Positions 34,071 through 45,500 of a DNA stretch of 64,000 nt are shown piece after piece. The position numbers and the translations under genes were made by a program. Source of the DNA: Porodaedalea pini (Eukaryota > Basidiomycota > Agaricomycetes > Hymenochaetales > Hymenochaetaceae); assembly GCA_002794775.1 (NCBI GenBank), contig NBAY01000028.1:1-64000 (forward strand), written 5' to 3'. The notes under the pieces were generated by a model. It saw only the letters and a program-made list of their open reading frames with translations, was not told the DNA's origin and ran no database searches. How positions within the stretch are numbered: the stretch's first letter is position 1; every line of letters begins with the position of its first letter.

Positions 34071-34476
34071 CAGAACTGGAGACTGCTGTATCTATGATCA
34101 GCATTGTGGCTATTATTCACGGTGATCTTCCTGGTGTGCTCCATGACCTGTTTGTTAAGTAGGTTGAGTAATTACGGACATGTATGGAATGAGTACGGAA
34201 TAGCATAATTTATATTGATGAAAGTTTGGAATACGCAAATAAATTAGGAAGAAAAATCGGAATACACGAATAAACAATGAAGAAAAATTGAAATGCACGA
34301 ATAAATGACGAAGAACTACTGGAATGCACAAATAAATGACATAGAATACTAGAGAAAGTCTAGAATACCACGGAATATGGAACACCCTTATAGAATCTGC
34401 CTAGTATGGAATCAGTCGGAATCACCGGCTGATTCCGGCGATTCCGCTATTTTCCGCCGGGGAGGTTTTTCCTGAT

Positions 34477-35060
34477 GAAGGACGGTACTCGACACGCGGA
34501 GTTGGACTTACTTATATTAGCGAGGGCCGTGGCTTAAGATGCCAATGGCCACTGTTGCACCGTGTCATATGCATGCTCAAAAACAGGAGGATGAGTCAAA
34601 GTGCAAGACCGACTGGACGTGGCTTGAGATCAAGTTTGGAAGTGGCTCTGAATCTCTGATCGAATCCTCAGATTTCACGTCTGTCACGTTGCACAGTATT
34701 TGTCGCGTCTTGAACACGTGTTATCGTCCCGTCTTGTCCTTTTCCTTGATCGGAATTCCCGTTGATACCCTCTCCTGGCCAATATACTAGTCAATCAGCC
34801 TTACGCGTTCTACCAGACTTACGGTTTCTGAACAACAAGTATTTCAACAGAAATGGTGGGGAGACACATTGACGTCCATCCAATTGCAGCTGGAGCGTGT
34901 CTTCCCACGGGCAAGTGGATTTTATATCAATCACGTTTGGCCTGAACTGTGAAAGTTCAGGCAAGAATGAACTTGCAAAGCACAATACTGGTCAACTCAG
35001 CAGCACTACTAAGGAACAGTTGGCTCTGTAAATCTATGCATAGAACATGCGCTCGTGTTT
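34477..35060. other. Upstream DNA of kinase copy A (duplicated)
   Basis: Shared with 39700-40263 and 46550-47760 of unit B. It contains a single uninterrupted tatatcaatcac (the LINE target) and a continuous ggcaag...acttgcaaagc (the MITE target), so it shows the pre-insertion state. No gene recognised. Confidence 0.6.
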
Positions 35061-35599
35061 TCAGGACGTCACAGTGATCATCTCCTACCTTGACCTTTTG
35101 TATTTGGTTTCATCCGTGACGTGCCAGTATTCCGCCTGAGATCCATCATTTCATGCACTGTAGCGACAAGCTCGACGATACTGACTCCACCTTTTTTACG
35201 AGGAAAACCCCGTCCATCTGTTTTCTTTATGCATAGTTGTTGACTTTCAGTACAATTTCCGCTCAAAGGTGTAAGTACAATCCCACCGAGTGTGTTTGCT
35301 ACAAGTGCTACACCCATCTTTCGCCGGAGCATCGCAGGTGCCTCATCAATAGTGAACATATGTCCTTTCTTCCTTTTTCTCTTCTACTAAAGTCTCGTCT
35401 CGTCTGTTTTCTCTGATGTATATGGTATAAACATGGCGTGGTGGAATAGAAAGTTTAGGAGTACATTGAATAAGCTGAGCGCAGATCATCTAGAAGGAGT
35501 GTGTCAACAGATAAGATGAGACGATCTGCATTTATCTGTCGGGACCTTAGATTATAGACTCAGACGTACCAAGACGCATCCTTGCCTCTTACACCCTTT
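35061..35599. other. Spacer between unit A and BiP relic
   Basis: Contains one minus-strand frame of 93 codons without recognisable motif. Otherwise nothing seen. Confidence 0.3.
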
Positions 35600-36715
35600 C
35601 CACCACTACCACCTGCACCTCTAGAGACCGCTAAGGCCTATCTCGGCAAGAAGGTCACTCACCGCTTGTCACTGTTTCCACCGACTTCAACGATGCTCAG
35701 CATCGGGCGAATAATGACTCCAACACGATCGTCGGTCTTCAGGTCTTCCTTCTCGTCAACGAGCCTATCACCGCTACAATCGACTACATTCTTGATAAGA
35801 AGGATGGTGTGTCATGTATTATCGTGTACAATGTCAATGGAGGAACTTCTGATGTGTCCCCCCTTTCCGTTGATGGAGACATCTTTGAGGTTCTTACGAC
35901 TGCCGGTGACACTGATCTTGGTGGCGAGGAATTTGATGATATTTGACGTCGCTGAGTGCTTCGTCAAGCAGTATAATAGGAAGACTGGCACCAGCGTTAC
36001 AAGCAACCTACGTGCTATGGATAAGCTCAAACGCAAGGTTGAGAAGGTGAAGCGCATACTCTCCAGCTTGCAGTTCGCCTGCCATGCGATAGAGTGGTTT
36101 GACAACGGCAATGACTTCTCTAAGTCGCTCGTGAATGCCAAGTTGGAGGGACTCAACATGGACCTTTTCCGGAAGACCATGAAGCCCGTCGAACAGGTTC
36201 TCAAGGACGTTGGAGTCAAGAAGGGTGAAATCGACAAGTTCGTCCTGGTCGCTGGTTTTACGCGCATTCCGAAGGTCTAGCAGCTCCTCAAGGAGTACCT
36301 CGGTGGCTAGGATCCCTTGAGGGGCATTAGTCCTGATGAGGCCGTTGCGTACGGTGCAGACGTCCAAGGTGGTATTCTCGCTGGCAAAGGTCCCGACTAA
36401 GAAGTCTCAAAAGTACGCGTTCCACTCATTCAGTTTCTCATATTATTTACACGCTCTTGCAGATTCTCGGCCGCAGTCGACAATCAGCACGCAAAAGTGC
36501 AAGTCTTGCATCTCTCTAATTATCATCTACAAGGCTTGCTCATTGTAGTCTGGACACTTGGAGAAATCAGCTCTATAGTTCTCTCGAGAATGAAGGGAAC
36601 AGCCGAAGTGTACCTTAGTGAGAAAGTCATACACGCAGTTGTCACTGTACCATATGTTAGTCCGGATACGCAAGTCAAAATTATTCAAGAAACTCCTGAG
36701 AAGATGTACAGATGC
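35600..36715 (+). pseudogene. BiP/Hsp70 pseudogene
   Basis: Broken Hsp70 pieces run in order across several frames: AYLGKKVTH, a degenerate HAVVTV...FNDAQ stretch, IIVYNVNGGTSDVS, TTAGDTDLGGEEFDD, FVKQYNRKTGTSV, KLKRKVEKVKRILSS, then NMDLFRKTMKPVEQVLKDVG and RIPKV. ILGRSRQSARK-type sequence (IFSAAVDNQ in another frame) follows. A second copy of the early segment (GTAEVYLSEKVIHAVVTVP) lies at 36590-36650. The wording FVKQYxxKTGT and KTMKPVEQVLKD is closest, from memory, to the ER form BiP/Kar2. Several frameshifts and stops, so not functional. Confidence 0.8.
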
Positions 36716-36907
36716 ATTTGTTTGAAATTGATCTATGTTATATGATGAGACCGTTGCGATAATGCTGGAGGAATGCGATGGATATGAGCAAGAAAAGCAT
36801 AGAAAAGAAAAGAGAAATAGGCGAGAGCGTGGATAGGATGGAAAGTTAGCGATAATGAAGACAAAGTACTGTTGTCAAATAGAAGTCCCTTGGTATTATA
36901 TGACGAT

Positions 36908-39694
36908 CTACTCATCATCCAACGAGCGTCTCGGACGCTTCGGCGACGACGTAAGAGGTGCAGACGTTGCCGCCGTTTCTTCACCATGCGATCGTTTTTC
37001 TCCTCTTGATGCCATCATTTGACTCACAGAATTCGTCACTGCTGTCCTAAGCAGCTCAGATGTTCCGCCTGTGCGCTCGACTAGAGTACTAGTGTGTTTT
37101 GAGCCGGTCATATTCGTCCAGTCACAAGGCCGTATCATGCCGGGGATCTGGTCCTTGATACATTCGACTTGAGGTTCCATGTCAGCCTGAACCACACCGA
37201 CCGTAGACTGAGTAGATTTGTCTCCGAGTTGGTTGTCGATGATACCCGAAGGCTTCCCTTCGTCTGGAAGCTTGTTAAAAGCCTTTCGAAGCAAATCGAG
37301 GATTGTATCCAGATCTTTTCGTTTCTCAGACACTTTCAAATCGTCTGGAATCTGCTGAATTTCACCGGTCTCGTTATCCGGAAGCTCTGAGACTCGGAAA
37401 ATAATTCTTCGCAAATCACGAAGAAGCGGAGAGAGGGGTTTGAAATACTCTGGAAGGCAGCTGATGATTTGTTCCTCGAAATAGCTGGCGTTTTCCATCA
37501 TAGCTAGTTTGCTATGCGCGACCTGCGTCATTGATCTTTCGTTACCATCCCCCGCGCAGCACCAAAAGTGGAGCGCGGAGTCCTTGAAATTATACTCCGA
37601 TGCAGGACGAGGCTCGTTGTTCGGCCCATTTTGAGTAAGGCAGATCCATATCAGGACGTAGAAAGCCGACTCCACATCATGATAAAAGTCATGTTGAACC
37701 TTCTTGCCCCTCAGTATATCAATGGCCATGAAGGGCAGCGTTCCCTACATTCGCTTCGTTAGCAAAAAATATGCAACAATTGAGATGAGAAACGGACCGT
37801 CCGCTCTGCTTTCGCTGGTGTCAGGCGTGACCGCATTATAGCATAATCGAAGTCGATTAGGAAGCCCCTTCGAAGTAGCTCGTCCTTAAGCTCGACTAGA
37901 ATGACGTTGCGTGGACTGATATCGCGATGTACGACATCGCGTTCGAGGAGGTCTTTGATAACTAGAACGAGTACAACATGAGTCATATTAATCATAACAA
38001 CTGTGGACGAATTAACACTTCATACCTTGCATATAGTCCCGGAAAACAGAGACGAGCTCCTTTAACGACTTGAAGTCTTCCAGCTTCTTGCCGTACGGCT
38101 TCATAAGAAGCCTGTAATGATCACGAATCTCGACCCCAAGAGATTTAACCTTATCCTGTAACTCCTTCGAGCTTCTGTCGTCTTCAGTGCTGTCATGTAC
38201 GATCTCGTCCCCTATTTGGAAGTGAACGAGCTGATGGTCTTCGAGTGAGGCGACTCCCTCCACGCCATTCACTATAGTGAGCATTGCGTACTCCTTGACG
38301 TCCCGACTTTGATCCACCCATTGATCCTTCATAACGAGAAGTTCACCAGCGTCGTCTTCCACAAGAAGAGCCACCGTTCCCCGGCCGCGGATTACCGGGT
38401 CCAAGTGAATTGTTCGATGGATTTTGTATCGCTTGTTGTTGAGCATGACCCAATCCTTGTTGTCTTCACGAGTGAAAGATGGATCGAGACCGATGTAGTA
38501 ATCGTCGCCAACGATAAAACCAAGAATGACGCGCAAGAAATCCAATGGGTTCTCGTGCACATCGAAGTCGTATGAAACAATGATACCGGAACGATCAAAC
38601 TTCCACAGACGCATCTTGGTGTCGAGAAGACTAAAGCCAAGGACGAAGCGACGTGCTGGTTGATGACCGAAACACAGGCGAGCATACTCAACGAGGTCTC
38701 CGACAAGGTCTGACAACGGGTAATCGGTTTTCGATTTCAACTCGCCAATGGCATAGATGTCGTTCCAAAACCCGGACTGCGGTGCTTTCGCATGGATGCG
38801 GGGCACTAGGACGATGTCTGGTTTCCGCACTGCACCACTAGACTTCACGGGAGTATTCCTGTACCGTGCGGAGAACACCCGATCGTCATCGACTTCCTTC
38901 ATTTTTTTCTTATCGTTAAGGAACAGGCGTGCAGCGGTCACAATCTCGTTGAGACAGGCCGCGACGTTTTCCTCTGCTCCTGATAGATCCGTCTTGGGCC
39001 AATTCACCCATTTCTTCGCATTCGAGTCGTAAAGACGACGGCACCCAGCACTCAAGGATTTGAGAATATCAGCGACGGGTCCAGTTTCTTGTTTGGGAAT
39101 AGGGGAGGACTCAATAGAGGTAGAGTTGCGACTGTGGGTACGACGAGGGAGCTGTTTCTGTGGCCGAATGGCTCGTTCACCAGACGTTTCCTTCCCAGAG
39201 GAATGATGTATCTGTGCCTTCGATGGTTCGGCGGCTCGAGAAGACGACTCGGTTTCGTGGGCCTGATGAGATTCAGGCTCAATGACGCTGACCTCAGATC
39301 CGGTTGACAATTCTTCGCCCGCCCCCTCGACAACTAATGGCGGATGTGGATCGGCGACGAGTTTGGCCGCGTCTTTCGGGTCGCAGAACTTCTTAAACAA
39401 AACGTCTGGGAACTTGTTCTTGACAAGATGACGGTCATCATAGAAAGTCGCGTCCATAACTTCCTTCTTGAGGGAGGCGTGGATGTCGTCCTTCTTTTCG
39501 GCTTTGATGTCCTTATCCAAGTGCCCCGCACTGGCGGAATACGTGTGCACCTTATGTCTTTGAGGTGTGTAGTCGGAATTATAAACAGCAACTTCGTTCT
39601 TGGCCTTCGCTCCGTTACGAGGTCGCGGAGTCGTCGGTGGTAGAGAAGAAAGCTCGCAGGGGGGAAGCTCGTCGGGTCTAGAGGATTCAGGCAT
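36908..39694 (-). CDS. FunK1-type fungal protein kinase, intact copy B
   Basis: Three exons (39694-38026, 37961-37798, 37744-36908) sum to 2670 bases, giving 889 residues, with consistent GT-AG junctions. I chose the ATG at 39694 (MPESSRPDELPP); an in-frame ATG at 39769 would add a hydrophobic stretch that looks like translated leader. Order: a Ser/Pro-rich N-terminus, a domain with GELKSKTDYPLSDLVGD and ARRFVLGFSLLDTK, the kinase region with HRDISPRNVIL, DFDYA in place of DFG, and MAIDILRGKK. A basic tail follows (RGEKRSHGEE, SSPKRPRRS), possibly a nuclear signal. FunK1 kinases are a basidiomycete-expanded family of unknown substrate. The unusual DFD still supplies the metal-binding Asp. Confidence 0.88.
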
Positions 39695-40252
39695 GGTGAA
39701 GTTAGACGGCAACAGGGACGGGCAGATGATGAAAAGAAAGAGGATATTCGACAAGTGAGGGGAAAGCATGTTGGACTTACTTATATTAGCGAGGACCGTG
39801 GCTTGAAGTGCCAGTGTTGTGTTGAAAGACAGGAGGATGAGTTGAGGTGCAAGACCGACTGGACGTGGCTTGAGATCAAGTTTGGAAGTGGCAAGGCTGT
39901 GCCCTGATCAGATTTTCAGATTTCACGACTGTCACGTTGTTATTTGTCGCGTCTCGAACACGTATCTTCCCGTCTTGTCCTTTTCCTTGATCCGAATGGG
40001 GAAAGATTCCCTGTGGCGCATCGATGCAGGCCTGAGCTTGCCACCGGCAATATTATTATTAATATGCCACCGCCAGAGAGCACCGCTAATTCAGGCCACT
40101 TTTGAGTCAGCCTTACGCGTTCTGCCAGACTTACGGTTGCGAAAGGTTTCGAAACAACAAATATTGCAACAGAAACGGCAGGCCTAGGGAGACAATCGGA
40201 CGATTATCCAATTGTAGCTGGAGCGTCTCTCCCTATGGGCAAGTAAGTTTTT

Positions 40253-40263
40253 ATATCAATCAC
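40253..40263. repeat. LINE target-site duplication, left
   Basis: atatcaatcac stands here and again at 46539-46549. Unit A has it once (about 34932-34943), which confirms the insertion boundaries. Confidence 0.85.
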
Positions 40264-40335
40264 TTTTCCTCTTACCATCATCATCGATCGTGGGAAAATT
40301 GGTTATCTATTGCTTTTCTACCTCATATCCTCGCC

Positions 40336-42570
40336 ATGGACAACAGGATGTTGACCAGGGCAAAGGCCTCGCTTAACAAGACAAAGTCTTACCGTTCCCT
40401 TGTCAATCCCAAGGACCCCACCAAGTGTGAGGAGTGTAAACAGGATCTCCCCTATCACAGTCGCCAATGTGTTAGTGGGACCGCGAAATTATGTGTCACT
40501 TGTGGTCGCGACAAGACCTACAACCACGATGACAACGTATGCGTTGCGGTAGAAGCGAATCGTGCTAAATGGTCTCCCGATGTCGAGGCGGATGAACATG
40601 CCGCCAAACTCCGTAAACAAGGGGACCTCCCCCCGACACCCGACATCGAATCGCAGAACACCTTGAAGCGTTCAAACTCGGAAGAAGAACACAGGTCTAT
40701 CCCGCCTCCTGCACGAATCGACGACGACGCCATGGAAGATGACTTGTATATCCCGGACGAGCATCCCAGCCAGGCCCCCCAGGTTGACAACCCCATGGAC
40801 GATATCGATGAAGCGCATGATCCGGCCATCGCCGAGAAACTCAACCTTTCCTTTGCGGATCTCACCAAGGAAACTATTAATACTATGCACACGCTCATTT
40901 CCCAACCGACGTGGTCATCTGAGAAGCCCTGGTTCGAAGACCCAGTCCGTGCCGGGTCCATCCTCGCCAATATCGGGTCTAACCTGGTATCCTGGATCAA
41001 CAAGTCGAACATGCTGGACGATGAAACCAGCCTATCTAATTCTGCGAATGACAGTCTCGAAGCTTTCCACTCTACGTTCCGAATTCATTCTCCCTCCTTC
41101 AAACATGTGTTTGAACATATTTATACTAACAGTCAGACCATCCGAGACCAGGAAATAACTGACACTATGCATTCTATGTCAAGATCCATTCAGCACCTTT
41201 CCGCGGTCGTATCATCTATCTCCGAGAAAACGAACATAATCGAAAAACAGCTTGCAGACAGCCCCGTTTCTTCTACTCGTCTTGCCCAGCCTACTAACGC
41301 TAAAACAAACAACCAGCAGAAAATTCTACCGGACCCCATCGGGGTTCGCTTCGCTAACGACCCTAGATTCCCACCACCAGCTCCGATTGCCAAACAACGC
41401 GTCCCGGTCCCGAAGAACGGAAGAACCGAATACGCTGCTGCCATAGCTAAAACTCGCATCCCGGGTTCCGGATACCGAATGACCACCGAGGGAACCATCA
41501 TCGCCCCCGATGGTTATGCCCATTCAGAGCACAATGCGCCACGCGGTTCTCAAACAACAATTTACCACCCCCCCGTCGAGTCTGTTGGCACCGATCAGGA
41601 TGGATTCACTACCGTTTCGTACGCTAAAGCGGTCCAAAAGAAACCTAAGACTACCCCTACCAAGGTAGTACGTATCACCGAGCAGAACCCTCAAGGGGAA
41701 GTGACAACAGTTCCTATCAACCGGTCTAACGGATCGGTCAACACTCGAGTGCGCAACGTGCGCCGCATTTTCTTTTCCCTCCCGGGCGACCTCGCTGTTC
41801 GCCCGTCTCCCGTTTCTGTTAAAAACACTGTTTGTGCTGGCCTTAAGGGCAACCCACTCTTTAAGCACCTCATCATTTTGAACGTCGAATACACGACCAA
41901 CAGCAATCTTTTAATTGCCTTTACTAACATTCGCTCCGACTTTGACGCACAACACAGCTCCCTCGTTTCACAACTTAACCGCATCATCAATATTTCTGGG
42001 GCTAAGGCTTTCACACCCTCGCCCCAGTTTAAGATGGTCATCCCCGGTGTCCCAGTCTATGACAAGGACACCAATCTAATTTATTCAGAAAAGGACCTCC
42101 AGGAGGAAATTTCCTCGCTGCCACAATTCGAAGGACAAGAATTCATGTTCCCGCCCCGGTTCATGTCTTCCATCGAGCGCTTAAACCAGTGCGACTTCTG
42201 CAACGTCTCCGTCATCCTGAAGGACAACTCGCGTTTATGCTTCGACCATTTCTTCCTACACAATAATCGTTCCGTCCCGATTTTTGGGGTGATTCGCCGA
42301 CTTGAAGAAATGAAGGCTCGCCCGGTCATCAACCAGTGCGACAACTGTCACCGTTTAGGACACCCGGCTTCTAGATGCAGATCAGTCGCCCGTTGCGCTA
42401 TCTGCTCCGAACCTCACCGTACAGCCATCCACGTTGCCAAATGCGCGCCGTGTACCGCTGCTAATAATTTGCAATGCGAACACTTCGCTCTGTGCATTAA
42501 CTGCCAGGGCAACCACAGCGCCAGATCCCCGGAGTGTCCAGCTCGTCGTAACTATCGTTCCCCCTTTTAA
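40336..42570 (+). CDS. LINE ORF1, RNA-binding Gag-like protein with zinc knuckles
   Basis: I place the start at the ATG in gccatgg (40336), the first one inside the element, giving 744 residues; the longer frame from 40102 begins in pre-insertion DNA. An early cysteine cluster (CEECKQ, CVTCGRD) is followed by a long polar region and, from about residue 560, a folded segment. Three C-terminal CCHC-type knuckles follow (CDNCHRLGHPASRC, CAICSEPHRTAIH, CINCQGNHSARSPEC). The product would coat the element RNA to form the ribonucleoprotein used in target-primed reverse transcription. Its stop is 5 bases before the ATG of ORF2, so ORF2 is probably translated by reinitiation. Confidence 0.9.
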   Translation: MDNRMLTRAKASLNKTKSYRSLVNPKDPTKCEECKQDLPYHSRQCVSGTAKLCVTCGRDKTYNHDDNVCVAVEANRAKWSPDVEADEHAAKLRKQGDLPPTPDIESQNTLKRSNSEEEHRSIPPPARIDDDAMEDDLYIPDEHPSQAPQVDNPMDDIDEAHDPAIAEKLNLSFADLTKETINTMHTLISQPTWSSEKPWFEDPVRAGSILANIGSNLVSWINKSNMLDDETSLSNSANDSLEAFHSTFRIHSPSFKHVFEHIYTNSQTIRDQEITDTMHSMSRSIQHLSAVVSSISEKTNIIEKQLADSPVSSTRLAQPTNAKTNNQQKILPDPIGVRFANDPRFPPPAPIAKQRVPVPKNGRTEYAAAIAKTRIPGSGYRMTTEGTIIAPDGYAHSEHNAPRGSQTTIYHPPVESVGTDQDGFTTVSYAKAVQKKPKTTPTKVVRITEQNPQGEVTTVPINRSNGSVNTRVRNVRRIFFSLPGDLAVRPSPVSVKNTVCAGLKGNPLFKHLIILNVEYTTNSNLLIAFTNIRSDFDAQHSSLVSQLNRIINISGAKAFTPSPQFKMVIPGVPVYDKDTNLIYSEKDLQEEISSLPQFEGQEFMFPPRFMSSIERLNQCDFCNVSVILKDNSRLCFDHFFLHNNRSVPIFGVIRRLEEMKARPVINQCDNCHRLGHPASRCRSVARCAICSEPHRTAIHVAKCAPCTAANNLQCEHFALCINCQGNHSARSPECPARRNYRSPF

Positions 42571-42575
42571 TTCTC

Positions 42576-45500
42576 ATGACGGACACAATCTCTGTCTTTT
42601 CCGTTAACCTTCGCAATTCTGAACCTTCTTTTGACTATCTTCTAAGAGCATTCTCTTCCACTCATTCCACTCCGGACGTCATCCTTTTTCAAGAAATCCC
42701 AACAATACACTCTATTGTTCCATCCAAATCTTCTCCAAACGGCACGCGCGTTTTTAACCTTTGCTATTCCGCTCCATATATCACCTTCCGTCCTTCGTCA
42801 CCCGAGAAACCTAGGTGTTGTACGCTGGTACACCCCCGCATCATTCACCGAGTTTCCCTTTTTACTCTTTCTCATCCGTCACCTAATATTACGGTCATTT
42901 CTCTTTCACGGGGTGATTTATCCCCCCTACTTCTTTGGAACGTTTATAATTCCCCCTCTCTTCACGAATTCGAACACCCGTTTCCTGCACTTGATCTTCC
43001 ATCGCACATTTTTGCTGGCGATTTTAACAGACACGCAGATCTCTGGTCTTTCCCAGAGCAATCCGCACATTTCAGACAATCGGAAGCCCTCGTTGACTGG
43101 ATCAACGAGAATGACCTAACCATTTGCAATCCCCCAAACCAGTACACATATTTTAATCGTTCTACCAGCTCTAAATCCATCATCGACCTTGTTTTCGCCT
43201 CAGCCGACTTTGCACCTTTTATTCTGGAAACCGTTTCCGTTTCAGATCCTTCCCTTGACATTTCTTCAGATCACCGCCCCATCCGTTTCTCTTTTAATAT
43301 TATGGAGTCGGTCGCGCCCCAACAACACCCTCTCTGTTCCATCCGTTCTAAAGATTTACCTTCCTTTATTGGGGAATTCTGCGACTCTAACTCTTTCTCC
43401 TTTTCTCTAGCTAATATCGAGTCTCCCCAGTCGCTGGACGACCTACTGTTTTCCCTTCATTCATCCCTTTCAGATTTCGCCATACTCTTCTTACGCAAAC
43501 GAAAACCACGATCCTACTTCGGCCCCAACATATGGTGGACCGAAGCATGTACGAAACTCTATCGCGATCATTGCCGTAGCCCAACGCCCGATTCGAAAAC
43601 GCGCTTAGATACCGAAATAAGCAGAGCCAAGAACGCCTTCTTTGGTTCCCGCCTCCAACAATCTGATATGCATACTGCGTGGCGCAATCAACACCTCGGG
43701 ATGGCACGCCGCCGAGCCCCTATCGGCGCACTCCGCATGAATAACGGGTCTTTCTCCTTAACCGAGTCTGACAAGGCGTCCCTTTTCCGCGCGATGTTTT
43801 TTCCTCCGCTCGCACAAACTCCTGAGGTCATTCCCCTCCCTGACCTATCCGAGTTCCGTCCTATCGAAATGAAGGACATACATGCGGCCCTTCATGGCAT
43901 CAATCGCGAAACGAGCCCTGGCAATAGCCACATATCGTACCAACATCTGGAGCTCCTCATTGAGCACCGTGGTCAATTCTTTGTCGACCTCTTTTCCTTG
44001 TGTATGAGGATGGGTCATTTCCCCCTTTCTTTCAAAACAGCCCTCGTTACTTTTATCCCTAAACCCAAACGCGCGGACTTTTCTGTTCCCCGAGCGTTCC
44101 GACCTATTACCTTGGCTGACACCATAGGCAAACTCTTCGAACGCATTCTTTTTAACTTTCTTCAACCTTTCTTCAAACAAAATAACCTTCTCCCCGACGC
44201 CCAACATGGGTGCCGGAAACACCGCTCTTCCTTGACGGCATGCTACGATCTTCTTTCTGACATTCTTACTCAACCTTTTATTCTGAGTGGCAACAACAAT
44301 TTTAGTTCCTTGTCCCTTCGACATCGTTATCTCATTACCTCTGTCCTTACTATTGACATTCAAGGTTTTTTCGACAACATCTCTCATAACCGCCTTTTAT
44401 CCAAACTTATCCAGTCCAATGTTCATCCCAACATTATTCGTGTCCTCTCAGGCTGGCTCAGAGACCGACCCACTTCCTTTCATTTTAACAATTTTTTCTC
44501 TACACCCTTCATCAAACCCAACCGGGGAGTTCCCCAAGGTTCCCCTTTGTCCCCTCTTATTTCAATCTTTGCTGCCGCAGACGTTATCACGGCCTATAAC
44601 ACTCGTTTCGGTCCCCATCGCCCTTTACTTGCGTACATGGATGACCATCTTCTCTATTCGCGTTCGCTTAGCATCCGCACTAACCTGCGTCGCTTGCGCA
44701 ACCAATTCGAATTTCTATCCTCCCAATTCCAATCTCTTGGTTTATCCATCGACCCGGACGCGATCAAACTACTTCACATTCTTCCACACACCCGAATTGC
44801 TAACTACACTTTCCGTTCCTTTTTAAACGACTCTCCTTCTACTTCTAGCGCGGCGTTGTCTTTACCCAACAACCGTGTCATTTCCCCTTCGCGTCACCTC
44901 ACCTGGCTGGGGGTCATTTTTTCATTCGACCTCTCCCCCAAACTTCACTTTCAATCTCGGGCCAATAAGGCCCTTTCCACGCTTCACCAACGTTCGTTTC
45001 TTTTCAACAGGACTAATGGCGCTTATTTTCAATATGCGCACCTGCTTTATTTTGGATTAATCCGTTCGGTCGCCACTTATGGCGCCATCCTTTTTCTGGA
45101 ATCCCCTTTCATTTCTATCCTTCAAATAACTCAAAACCGGTTTCTTCATTCAGTATTTAATCACAACACCAACCCTGCAGTGGCCGAATCCTTTATATCG
45201 TGCCCACCCATTGATCTTTTCGTTTGCGCTCTTTCCCAATCTTTTCTCTTGTCCTATTTCGCCCATTCTAAACATAATCCTGTCAAAAATCAGTACTTAA
45301 CCTCGTCTCTTCTGCCTAACACCACGATCTCTAAAGTCAATTCCTTCCCTTCTTTTACTCCCATTCATTCACGACTTATTATGACTCCGATTCCTCCATC
45401 TGCGCAACGTAACCATGCTATTCGCGATTTTAACTCCTTCTTTTTACATCCCCCTCCTTACCAATATTTCATCTTTACAGATGGCTCCATCACCCCGACT

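Larger units (their letters stand above)
30514..34476. mobile_element. ~4-kb element with short TIRs carrying captured gene fragments
   Basis: Termini are ATCAGGAAAAACCTCCC and its reverse complement. Unit B lacks the whole block at the corresponding place, so it is an insertion into unit A. No transposase frame is seen. Inside are tandem GGAATT-rich subterminal repeats at both ends, a foldback, an unidentified GC-rich fragment, an eIF4G piece and a prolyl-tRNA synthetase piece. This is the structure of a Pack-type non-autonomous DNA transposon. I could not find a convincing target duplication, so the superfamily is open; hAT is one possibility. Confidence 0.75.
27541..35060. repeat. Segmental duplication unit A (FunK1 plus upstream DNA)
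   Basis: Apart from the element at 30514-34476, this block aligns with 36733-47790 (unit B) minus the LINE and MITE there. Homology starts at gaccgttacgataatgctgga and extends past the kinase gene through ttggacttacttatattagcga to a phrase near 35040 (catagaacatgcgct). The units stand in direct orientation. Divergence is low in the kinase C-terminal half and higher in the N-terminal region and flanks. Confidence 0.8.

Noticed and set aside
31781..34125. Functional eIF4G or ProRS gene
   Set aside because: Only internal or C-terminal parts are present, a frameshift follows ALDT, and the two unrelated fragments are fused within transposon termini.
35078..35359. 93-codon minus-strand frame
   Set aside because: No motif, no relatives recalled and flanked by decayed DNA; not enough to call a gene.
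39695..39769. Hydrophobic signal-like extension of FunK1 copy B
   Set aside because: The stretch would put a signal peptide on a protein kinase with nuclear-like basic tail; the downstream ATG gives the usual start for the family.
40102..40335. N-terminal extension of LINE ORF1
   Set aside because: It lies outside the target duplication at 40253-40263, in DNA shared with unit A, so it is not part of the element; the ATG at 40336 in gccatgg is the better start.
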